From Nemertoderma westbladi (taxonomy: Eukaryota; Xenacoelomorpha; Nemertodermatida; Nemertodermatidae): a stretch of 64,000 nucleotides of DNA. Positions 1 to 11,600 of this stretch are shown one piece after another. A program made the translations under genes and the position numbers. Within the stretch, counting starts at the first letter, position 1. Every line of letters starts with the position of its first letter. The notes under the pieces were generated by a model. It worked only from the letters and a program-made list of their open reading frames with translations, was not told where the DNA came from and ran no database searches. Where the stretch lies: assembly GCA_032718475.1 (NCBI GenBank), contig JAUCBJ010005701.1, forward strand, positions 1-64,000. The letters are read 5' to 3'.

Positions 1-1
1 C

Positions 2-202
2 TCCACTGAGGTTGATATTAATCAACCCGGTACTTCGACCGGCGGGTATACCGATCGTAACCCTGCGCCTTCTGATGCAATTATATTGCACCCTTCGCCT
101 AGGAGCTACAGCCCTCCTCGTAAAGTGGCTCGCCCCAAAGAGAAAAGGACTCTTGCTAGCTTTAAAAAACTGCGTAAACGCCGTCCGCGCAAGAAAGACT
201 AA
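2..202 (+). CDS. 3' end of an unidentified ORF with a very basic C-terminus
   Basis: An open frame runs from base 2 to the TAA at 200-202 (66 codons). It is rich in Ser, Pro and Thr and ends in a strongly basic tail (KKLRKRRPRKKD), like a nuclear-localisation or nucleic-acid-binding tail. I do not recognise the protein, and its start is outside the window. It could be the last exon of a host gene or the end of a mobile-element protein. About 70 bases after the stop there is a 'tgggagcgg' string, also seen after the ORF in the element at 20404-23300 (near 22020); this is a weak hint that both are 3' ends of mobile elements. Confidence 0.3.
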   Translation, partial: STEVDINQPGTSTGGYTDRNPAPSDAIILHPSPRSYSPPRKVARPKEKRTLASFKKLRKRRPRKKD

Positions 203-1618
203 CTGTTTAGAGTATTTATGTATATTAGAAATTGTGATTTTGTATATTTTATAGACTTAAATCCCATTTTCTGGGAGCGGTGTAAAAGCTTTTGTGGGAT
301 AACTGATTCGTTTGCCTTGCTAACCAGTTCCCCCCAGTCGCTAGAATACTCTAAAAAGGGATCTATAACTCGAATAGCGCAAGCTACCGGCTGATTGGCT
401 GATTCGCTGTGCGAAGGGATCTGGGCTACGTTTGATTGTCCAACCAGCTTGGGAAAGTATCTGCCAATAGAATTTGAGTTGATTTTGATTTCGACCTATC
501 ACAGATCTACTGAACTGAATTTTCCTATCTGTATGCTCTTTCTCTGTGTTGGGTGGAAGCCTTTGTAAATAAGGTTATTCTTATCAGTTTTCAGTGTTGT
601 TGGTCTTTCTTTCCTGAGCCAGGAGAGAACGGCTTGTAAATATTTTGTGCTTTTCTGTTTTAGTCTAACACTAGTAGGCTTAATTATAAAGGGCATATAT
701 CCGTTACCATAACAAAACAAGCAATGCAATGCAAACCTGACTGATTGTCACAACTCATGCAACTCAACATACCTAATCAAACAACCTGTGCATACTTTTA
801 TATTGTTATACTGCTATTTACTGTCAGTTCTTCATAATATGGTTGATGAATTATTATATTTGGAATAACGATAAATAACCCCGAAACCCAATATTCTTGA
901 TATACCGAAGGTAAGAGAGAAAGGTTACATATAACGATTGTGACTTATGTTAAAGTGGTTTGAAGTGAATCTAATGTTATTTGATAGACCCTACATGATT
1001 CGGTCCGTGTTCCTTTTATATGTGACTAAAATCAGTGAAGATCGGCAGATTAGTGTGCAGTATTGTGCAGCATTGTGTATGAGTGAGACTGATAACGAAG
1101 CATTTCCTAAAGAATGCGCCATATATGTGAATTATAACTAAGCCATATCGTTGTGAGTAGTTTAAGTCATAACTCTGTTTATATAGATAGAGCGCCACGC
1201 CCTAAAGGAACTGTTAATATTCCCCGAAGGTGAATAATATTGTCAGAGATTATATAATACTGTCAGTCGAATAATACATTAGGCTTACATAGCAATAAGA
1301 TTAAGCCGTCGAACCCAATCTCCCGGGTATATCCAGCGGGTGAATGATCGCGCACAGATTGGTTTCGACTAGTGTAGTGAATCAAATACTTGTCATAGGC
1401 TAAAAGTGATTTATTATCTAAAAGACATCCTAATTTGGCGGGTTAAACTGCCAAAGGTCTGAAAGCGCGAACACTTAGAGTCAAAGCAGCTTAGAGGGAA
1501 TGTAGCTAAGAGGGAATGTACCGGCAGCTTTCGTAGTAAAGAGAACATAGGAATGGTCCACGTAGTCAACTAATTATTTTTTAGGCAGGTTTCGGATAGT
1601 TTATATCCACAATAGTGT
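203..1618. other. Unassigned AT-rich stretch
   Basis: No exon, RNA gene or repeat family could be supported. Short ORFs at 499-729, 947-1141 and 1016-1198 have no recognisable domains and overlap one another on opposite strands. Confidence 0.4.
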
Positions 1619-2546
1619 ATGGTGAAACTGAATTTATCTCAATCCTGGCTGGCATACTGCAAGGTGACACATTTGCGCCACTACTATTTGTAATTGTGCT
1701 GGATTACGCAATGAGGGTGGCAGCAAAGGGAGAAAAACTGGGATTGTAGGAACGCAGAAGTAAAAATCCGGCAACTACAGTCACAGACACTGAGTTTGCT
1801 GATGACATCGCCCTGCTCTCTAATACCCTATTAGTTGCATAACTTATACTGAATAAAGTGGAGAAGGCTGCTGAGGAGATTGGATTGCATATAAATGCTA
1901 CGAAGACCGAATTAATGACTTTTAATGTTGATTGAAACCTGACCACAATTGATAATAATCAACTAAGTAAGATTGACGACTTTGGTCATGGATAGAGAGC
2001 AGCAAAAAAGACAGAAGTTACGAATGCAAAGCACTGCATTGGGTAGCTCTATCAAAAATGGAAATCAGATCATTCCAGACACCTGAAGACTAAGTTCTTT
2101 CGAGCCACAGTGGAAAGTGTATTTTTATACGGGGGTGAGACCTGGACCCTGACAAAATCACTTTAATAACGAATCGATGGTTGCTACACAAGACTACAGT
2201 AAGGGCAGCCCTAAACATCAGCTGGAGACAATACATGAGAAATGCCAAGCTTTGTGGTATAATACCACCTGTATCAATCACCCTCTGTGAATGAAGATTA
2301 AGATTCAGTGGGCACTGCTGGAGAAGTAAAGACGAGGTCATACCAGATCTACTTTTCCGGCAAGGAATACATGGAAAGTGTAGCCGTGGACGACCTGCTA
2401 TGACATAGACAGACTAATTTGAAAGGGATACTGGACTTGTGAGAAACAAAATTGCGACAATTATTTCTCATTATGTTATATCATTATCTCATTATGGATC
2501 TCATTTCTACTGTCCAAGCTCGCTCGACCTAGTAGTAGTAGTACAG
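1619..2546 (+). mobile_element. 5'-truncated, decayed copy of RTE-like LINE A
   Basis: Translated pieces match the reverse transcriptase of the element at 16968-26792: a QGDTFAPLLF motif, then EFADDIA (the catalytic FADD box), then the C-terminal region, with stop codons and indels between. The 3' end at about 2510-2546 has the same terminal sequence, a CTGTCC..GCTCGACC string followed by a run of TAG repeats. This is a 5'-truncated insertion, as is usual for target-primed reverse transcription. It lies upstream of the first cyclase exon seen, probably in an intron. Confidence 0.8.
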
Positions 2547-2593
2547 TAGTATTTGTAAATAAATTCTAAACACAGTATAATCTATGATTCTAG

Positions 2594-2691
2594 GTGGAGA
2601 GTCTGTCTCTGAGGTGTTTGAAAGTGTAACAATCATTTTCTCTGATGTGGTAGGGTTTACAACAATTTGTTCCAATCTAAAACCCATGCAA
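2594..2691 (+). CDS. Guanylate cyclase exon: first metal-binding motif
   Basis: The acceptor AG is at 2592-2593 and the donor GTAAGT starts at 2692. The exon begins with the last two bases of a split codon and encodes 32 residues, including [14 protein letters not shown] with the first metal-binding aspartate. It ends in KPMQ at a codon boundary. Confidence 0.85.
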
Positions 2692-5600
2692 GTAAGTTTT
2701 TGAACGTGAACAAACAGGGTAGGTTTATTTCTGAAAGGACGACTTCTTCAATGCATCTGTAGTTATAGATTATATTAGACAGGGATAGTGTATTTCCCGA
2801 TAAGGGAAACATTGCCTACCTGCAGGGGTACTTCGTTAACACATTCGATAACGTGACAATTATATAGTATCGACTATTTTACTATTAGCTGTTTTTATTA
2901 TCATCAGTTCCTAAATTTAATCCTATTTGTCTTCTCGTACACCTGAATGGCAATTCGAACCACTCTTGACAAAGTTGAATTCCATATCTGGAAAAATGTA
3001 AGACAATATCATAGGTACACTTTAATTTTATAAATTTATCATCCACAGGTAGTAAATATGCTGAATCAAATGTACACAATATTTGATATACTCAGTGAAC
3101 AGCATGGAGTGTACAAAGTCGAGACTATAGGTGAGTAAAATACATGAGGTGTCGAGCTGATTAATCATACTGGAAATAAGACAGGTGTCCAGCCGATTGT
3201 ACAATGTACAGTGGAAAATTAATTACAAGCCTTGACAAGGGGATAGAAAAGTAGCCGTCTAACGGAAGGCTGGGAAACTGTTAAGTGTCCCACGCAAGTT
3301 CTACTTCAGACTTTCGAAAGACTACAGTACATTTGGAGGCCTATAAAGATTGATTTAATCTCATTCAACTTTGACTGAATTATTAACTTTCAAAAATCTA
3401 TCATGATTTGCCGACATACTGTCGACTGACCGACAACGGTTGAAATGGCGATACCCGTATCGTATCGTACTTCGTGGCTCGCCCCACATTGTATACTGTA
3501 TTTCAGTTGACCGTTGGAAATGTTGACGTTGTTTGTACTGTAGTTGATGTGGAATTACAAGATGATATAAGTTCTGGTGAAAAGCAAGTTGAGTCGGATT
3601 GAAGGTGGAAATACAAGTTTCATCAAGTCGAATGTACAGTGAAAATAAAAGTTTTGTAGATGTATACATGTAAAAAATGTATACAATGGAAATAAAAGTT
3701 CTGTCGAGCCAAATATGTGCAGTGAAAATAAAAGTTTAGTAGAGCCATACGAACAGTGGAAATACAAGATGTGTCTAGCTGAACAGTGCCGGATTAAGTC
3801 TCTGGTGGCCCTGGGGCACATTTTAGTAATCTCCAAAAATGGTCCGGAAATTGATATTTTTCCGCCATCCCTTTCAAAAGAAAAAGCTGCTAAAAACAAC
3901 TGAAATTGTGAAAATGTTGCGAAGGAATTATCAAGTATTTTCAGTGGAAATACAAGATGTATCTAGCTAAATGTAGCCTACAGTGGAAATACAATACTTG
4001 TCTAACTGAATGTAGCCTACAGTGGAAATACAAGATGTGTCTAGCTGAATGTAGCCGAGACCTAGAGTGGAAATACAAGATGTGTCTAGCTGAATGTAGC
4101 CTACAGTGGAAATACAAGATGTGTCTAGCTGAATGTAGCATACAGTGGAAATACAAGATGTGTCTAGCTGAATGTAGCCTATAGTGGAAATACAAGATGT
4201 GTCTAGCTGAATGTAGCCTACAGTGGAAATACAAGATGTGTCTAACTGAATGTAGCCTACAGTGGAAATACAAGATGTGTCTAGGTGAATGTAGCCGAGA
4301 CCTACAGTGGAAATACAAGATGTGTCTAGCTGAATGTAGCCTACAGTGGAAATACAAGATGTGTCTAGCTGAATGTAGCATACAGTGGAAATACAAGATG
4401 TGTCTAGCTGAATGTAGCCTACAGTGGAAATACAAGATGTATCTAGCTAAATGTAGCCTACAGTGGAAATACAATACTTGTCTAACTGAATGTAGCCTAC
4501 AGTGGAAATACAAGATGTGTCTAGTTGAATGTAACCTACAGTGGAAATACAAGATGTATCTAGCTAAATGTAGCCTACAGTGGAAATACAATACTTGTCT
4601 AACTGAATGTAGCCTACAGTGGAAATACAAGATGTGTCTAGCTGAATGTAGCCGAGACCTACAGTGGAAATACAAGATGTGTCTAGCTGAATGTAGCCTA
4701 CAGTGGAAATACAAGATGTGTCTAGCTGAATGTAGCATACAGTGGAAATACAAGATGTGTCTAGCTGAATGTAGCCTATAGTGGAAATACAAGATGTGTC
4801 TAGCTGAATGTAGCCTACAGTGGAAATACAAGATGTGTCTAGCTGAATGTAGCCTACAGTGGAAATACAAGATGTGTCTAGCACTCTAGCTGTATGTAGC
4901 CTACAGTGGAAATAAAAGATGTGTCTAGCACTCTAGCCTACAGTGGAAATACAAGATGTGTCTAGCACTCTAGCTGTATGTAGCCTACAGTGGAAATACA
5001 AGATGTGTCTAGCACTCTAGCCTACAGTGGAAATACAAGATGTGTCTAGCACTCTAGCTGTATGTAGCCTGCAGTGGAAATACAAGATGTGTCTAGTTGA
5101 ATGTAGCCTACAGTGGAAATACAAGATGTATCTAGCTAAATGTAGCCTACAGTGGAAATACAATACTTGTCTAACTGAATGTAGCCTACAGTGGAAATAC
5201 AAGATGTGTCTAGCTGAATGTAGCCGAGACCTACAGTGGAAATACAAGATGTGTCTAGCTGAATGTAGCCTACAGTGGAAATACAAGATGTGTCTAGTTG
5301 AATGTAACCTACAGTGGAAATACAAGATGTATCTAGCTAAATGTAGCCTACAGTGGAAATACAATACTTGTCTAACTGAATGTAGCCTACAGTGGAAATA
5401 CAAGATGTGTCTAGCTGAATGTAGCCGAGACCTACAGTGGAAATACAAGATGTGTCTAGCTGAATGTAGCCTACAGTGGAAATACAAGATGTGTCTAGCT
5501 GAATGTAGCATACAGTGGAAATACAAGATGTGTCTAGCTGAATGTAGCCTATAGTGGAAATACAAGATGTGTCTAGCTGAATGTAGCCTACAGTGGAAAT

Positions 5601-8600
5601 ACAAGATGTGTCTAGCTGAATGTAGCCTACAGTGGAAATACAAGATGTGTCTAGCACTCTAGCTGTATGTAGCCTACAGTGGAAATAAAAGATGTGTCTA
5701 GCACTCTAGCCTACAGTGGAAATACAAGATGTGTCTAGCACTCTAGCTGTATGTAGCCTACAGTGGAAATACAAGATGTGTCTAGCACTCTAGCCTACAG
5801 TGGAAATACAAGATGTGTCTAGCACTCTAGCTGTATGTAGCCTGCAGTGGAAATACAAGATGTGTCTAGTTGAATGTAGCCTACAGTGGAAATACAAGAT
5901 GTGTCTAGTTGAATGTAGTCTACAGTGGAAATACAAGATGTGTCTAGCTGAATGTAGCCTACAGTGGAAATACAAGATGTGTCTAGCTGAATGTAGCGTA
6001 CAGTGGAAATACAAGATGTGTCTAGCACTCTAGCTGTATGTAGCCTACAGTGGAAATACAAGATGTGTCTAGCACTCTAGCTGTATGTAGCCTGCAGTGG
6101 AAATACAAGATGTGTCTAGTTGAATGTAGCCTACAGTGGAAATACAAGATGTGTCTAGTTGAATGTAGCCTACAGTGGAAATACAAGATGTGTCTAGCTG
6201 AATGTAGCATACAGTGGAAATACAAGATGTGTCTAGCACTCTAGCTGTATGTAGCCTACAGTGGAAATACAAGATGTGTCTAGCACTCTAGCTGTATGTA
6301 GCCCGCAGTGGAAATACAAGATGTGTCTAGTTGAATGTAGCCTACAGTGGAAATACAAGATGTGTCAAGTTGAATGTAGCCTACAGTGGAAATACAAGAT
6401 GTGTCTAGTTGAATGTAGCCTACAGTGGAAATACAAGATGTGTCTAGCTGAATGTAGCATACAGTGGAAATACAAGATGTGTCTAGCACTCTAGCTGTAT
6501 GTAGCCTACAGTGGAAATACAAGATGTGTCTAGCACTCTAGCTGTATGTAGCCTGCAGTGGAAATACAAGATGTGTCTAGTTGAATGTAGCCTACAGTGG
6601 AAATACAAGATGTGTCAAGTTGAATGTAGCCTACAGTGGAAATACAAGATGTGTCTAGCTGAATGTAGCCTATAGTGGAAATACAATATGTGTCTAGCTG
6701 AATGTAGCATACAGTGGAAATACAAGATGTATCTAGCAAAATGTAGCCTACAGTGGAAATACAATACTTGTCTAACTGAATGTAGCCTACAGTGGAAATA
6801 CAAGATGTGTCTAGTTGAATGTAGCCTACAGTGGAAATACAAGATGTATCTAGCTAAATGTAGCCTACAGTGGAAATACAATACTTGTCTAACTGAATGT
6901 AGCCTACAGTGGAAATACAAGATGTGTCTAGCTGAATGTAGCCGAGACCTACAGTGGAAATACAAGATGTGTCTAGCTGAATGTAGCCTACAGTGGAAAT
7001 ACAAGATGTGTCTAGCTGAATGTAGCATACAGTGGAAATACAAGATGTGTCTAGCTGAATGTAGACTATAGTGGAAATACAAGATGTGTCTAGCTGAATG
7101 TAGCCTACAGTGGAAATACAAGATGTGTCTAGCTGAATGTAGCCTACAGTGGAAATACAAGATGTGTCTAGCACTCTAGCTGTATGTAGCCTAAAGTGGA
7201 AATACAAGATGTGTCTAACACTCTAGCTGTATGTAGCCTACAGTGGAAATACAAGATGTGTCTAGCACTCTAGCTGTATGTAGCCTGCAGTGGAAATACA
7301 AGATGTGTCTAGTTGAATGTAGCCTACAGTGGAAATACAAGATGTGTCTAGTTGAATGTAGTCTACAGTGGAAATACAAGATGTGTCTAGCTGAATGTAG
7401 CCTACAGTGGAAATACAAGATGTGTCTAGCTGAATGTAGCATACAGTGGAAATACAAGATGTGTCTAGCACTCTAGCTGTATGTAGCCTACAGTGGAAAT
7501 ACAAGATGTGTCTCGCACTCTAGCTGTATGTAGCCTGCAGTGGAAATACAAGATGTGTCTAGTTGAATGTAGCCTACAGTGGAAATACAAGATGTGTCTA
7601 GTTGAATGTAGCCTACAGTGAAAATACAAGATGTGTCTAGCTGAATGTAGCATACAGTGGAAATACAAGATGTGTCTAGCACTCTAGCTGTATGTAGCCT
7701 ACAGTGGAAATACAAGATGTGTCTAGCACTCTAGCTGTATGTAGCCTGCAGTGGAAATACAAGATGTGTCTAGTTGAATGTAGCCTACAGTGGAAATACA
7801 AGATGTGTCAAGTTGAATGTAGCCTACAGTGGAAATACAAGATGTGTCTAGTTGAATGTAGCCTACAGTGGAAATACAAGATGTGTCTAGCTGAATGTAG
7901 CATACAGTGGAAATACAAGATGTGTCTAGCACTCTAGCTGTATGTAGCCTACAGTGGAAATACAAGATGTGTCTAGTACTCTAGCTGTATGTAGCCTGCA
8001 GTGGAAATACAAGATGTGTCTAGTTGAATGTAGCCTGCAGTGGAAATACAAGATGTGTCGAGTTGAAAATGAAAACTAATTGAAATGTAAACTAATAATG
8101 TACAGTAGAAAAAGTTGTGTTGAGTCAAACAATGGCAGCCTTTAGCTTTAAGAGTAGCGCAACGAAAGCATATTATCTGGCTAAAAGTTCGTCTATGCGT
8201 TTTCTTGGATTGTGACTTAATTTTAGATGTCAGTATTCAAACTTTGTGTCGTCGTTTCTAACACTGGAAATTAATTCTGCGACCAGGAAAAGCCACTTCA
8301 CTTTTAGCTCGAAAGTATGCCTTTTCCTTATATTTTGACGGACATACTTTCGGACAGCCAGCCACACAGACGAGGATATAGGACAATTCTTACAATACAG
8401 ACAAACTATTTCATAGTGTCTTTTGTGTATTTCAAAGCGGTGAAAGTTATAACAGAAGAACAATTTCAAAACTAAAACGATTTTTGTATGTAATCCGCCA
8501 TGCTGATTCCAAAAAAACAGGTTACAACTTCTAATAAAAAAGCATAACGAAGGAGTAACATTTTTTAAGTAAAAAATCTAAATTTGGCTCTGGTCGCTAA

Positions 8601-11600
8601 GGGGCGTGAAAAAATAATTTATAGAAATAGCAATTGAATATAGTCTATATTAGACTATATAGTACATAATATATATTATAAAGCAAGCAAACAATCGCCC
8701 GAGGCCGGAGGCGACCCGAAGGCTCCTCTTTCGATAGCTGCTACCCGAGGGTAGGGGTGGGCGCTACTCCTATCTGCTACCCGCGGGTAGGGGTGGGCTC
8801 TACTCATATCCCAAATTTTGTTCCTAGTAATTTAACTGTACTCATTTTATCGACCCCAGTGGATGAAAGCCTGAGTAGACCCTGGCGGGGCTGAACCTAC
8901 AACCAATCGATTGCAGGCCCGGCGCTCAACCAACTGAGCTACCCCGCCTTCTATATATATATATGTATATATATAGTATATTTATATAGTATATCTATAC
9001 ACATATATAGTACATTTTAATAGCAGTTATAATGATGATAAGTAAGTAGTAAACGTATATTGATAATAAATACCACCCCAACAATGATGTTCAAACATTA
9101 TTATTATTATTATTGAATTGTTCGCAAGATGTTTCTCAGTATGTTCTACATTCAAACGTCTACTCGAGTCCGATTTTGTTTCGCGAACGAATAGAATTAA
9201 AAATATTGTGTTATATTTAAATCAAAATTTAAAGACAACCGTAGTTTTGTAGAATTGGTAGATCTATATGTACAAAATTGGCTCCCCTCTACGTCTCGTT
9301 GCATTGCATCCTATGGAAATCAACTATTTCTATACTGTATTTATCGCATAACTCAGCCACGGTTAGATTGTCTTCCATTAGAAACCTTTGGTGGAGAAGT
9401 GCAGTTTCGTTATTGAGATCTAGGAGGGATAGTTTAACTAGGTCATCGTCATCAGGCGGGTCCCCGTTGGTTGCTGGTTGCAGGGGGGCACCAGATAGGC
9501 TGTCTGCTGGGTGGGACTGACTGTCTGTTGGTTGGGACTGCCTGTCTGCTGGGAGGGACTGACTGTCTGCTGGGAGGGGCTGATTGTGTGCTGGGAGGGG
9601 CTGATTGTCTGCTGGGAGGGGCTGATTGTCTGCTGGGAGGGGCTGACTGACTGCATTATCCGACATACAGTCCGAATTATCAGACAGTTCACCCTCAATC
9701 CTATCCAATGATGCCGGATTCATCCCAATGATATGGGTACAGAGTTGCTGCGATATGCTCCCCAACCGCTGCTGCTTTATATTCCGGTAATGGACGACAG
9801 CAGCGAACCTCCCGATACAGCGGTTCCTGTCTTTAACGCTGGAGGGATGAGCGCCGAACTGGGCGGAAATACCGTCGGCTTTAGGAAGAACTACGGCGCG
9901 ATTCAACCGAATATTCTCCCCCAGAGAGCCTATCTCCAACGCTATTAAATCTCCCAAGGTTTTCCCCTCGAGTTTCATTCCCAACAATTCATTTTCCTCT
10001 AAGTAAACTTTCCCGGTTTCTTCCACTTTTATGCGTTTCCCTATGTTCCCGGCTACTGTTTCCAAGGCGGTGGCCACTAGCCTGTTGAATTTACTGGTTT
10101 TCGCTACGAAGTCCGTTTCGCAGTTTAGTTCGACTAGCGCGCTGAACCGATCGGCGGAAGTAACCCCGACCAACCCGCAACCCATCGACCGACCAACCAC
10201 CCGGTTCGCTTTGTCCCACCCTCTCGCCAACGCCTCCGATTGGAGGTAGAGCTCCGCCGCTCCTACATCGCCTTCGAAACGAACCAACGCTTTGCGACAT
10301 TCTAGAATGGGATACCCTGTGCGCCGACGGAGTTCAGTAACCGCAGCCTTGAGGCTACCGCGGCCCTTTGTGTCTGTCTCGCTTCTGACTACTGGTACAC
10401 TCTGCGGAATGCGCGGTTTCACACAGAGGTTTCTCTTTGTGGCCAAATACGATATTGTGCTTCTCGCTCGGAATAAAGAAGACAACATTTCTATTTTACA
10501 GATGTAGGCCTAGCGCCTACACCAGTACACACACACCTAGGTAAACCTATCAACTGTTTATACAGTTATAGGCCTATGTGAACAAGTGAAGATACACTGA
10601 GCTGCAGAGGTAAAAAGCTAACTAAACTAAGAATTAAATTAATGCTGGTCACATCACAGCTATCAGGCTATGGCTGTATGGCTACAGGACAGCAGGAACA
10701 GCAACAGGGCTGCAGGGCTATGGCTGTATCCGCTGTATGTCAGTATGTAGTCCATAGTCGCAATTTCAGCTAGACTCCTAAAATTGCATAAGGTCACCTG
10801 ACCGTAGAATTTTAACAAAATATGAAGAAGTGTTGTGCTACAGCTACAGTACCCCTGCTGCCCTGGTACCGGTACCGATACTTGTACCTGCTAGTGCTGT
10901 AGTGTACCATACTGCATACTGCAGTACACAAGTCAGTACTGCAGTAGGTACAGCAGTTGTAGGTCTGTAGGCGTAGGCCTACTGAACACAATAATAACAC
11001 CAAATTAATGTTTTGAAATACCCGCGTCCTGCCATCCCTAACAAAAATTAACCGTGCATTCAATTGGCAGATTGGCATGCCATTATGGCCAAGTTGCGTT
11101 GCCTCTGGTATTTTATGTTTCACTTTCACCATTAACTTAACTTCACATAGACACATGTGTTCGTTTATAGGTGTGATATGCTTCGACTTTCCCTTATACA
11201 GTAGAGGGATGAATCAGAATTATTTTGATACCGTCAATTCTCAAGAGTCCCCCCCCCCCCCCGCCCACCATCGCGCAGGTCCAGATACTTCTAGCTGTGA
11301 ATACTATCTGAAACAAAGTTATATAACCCTATTCTTCACGATGTGGGGGGGGGGGGGGGGGGGGGGGGGGGGTGGTGGTGGTTTTAATATGCCCCTCGCC
11401 CCAGTGCTGTAATAGGGTTGAGCTCCAATTACTACTGAAAATTATACTGTAGTTTATAATAATTGTGTATTTTACTTATTTATCCATAGGTGACGCTTAC
11501 ATGGGTGTAGCTGGAGCTCCTATCCGGATACCAAACCATGCCGAATTAGTTGCTGATCTCTGCCTCGATCTAATGCATGCAATGCGCTACTTAAAGGATC

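Noticed and set aside
3941-7965. ORFs of up to 309 codons on both strands of the 39-bp satellite
   Set aside because: They translate the tandem unit (13 residues per unit) and are open on both strands only because the unit length is a multiple of 3 and has few stops.
8881-8948. Functional tRNA gene on the minus strand
   Set aside because: The A-box and B-box are present and the acceptor ends pair, but the anticodon and T stems do not fold and the sequence continues into a SINE body.
9511-9711. Plus-strand ORF with repeated VCWEGL units
   Set aside because: It is the opposite strand of the EF-Ts minisatellite.
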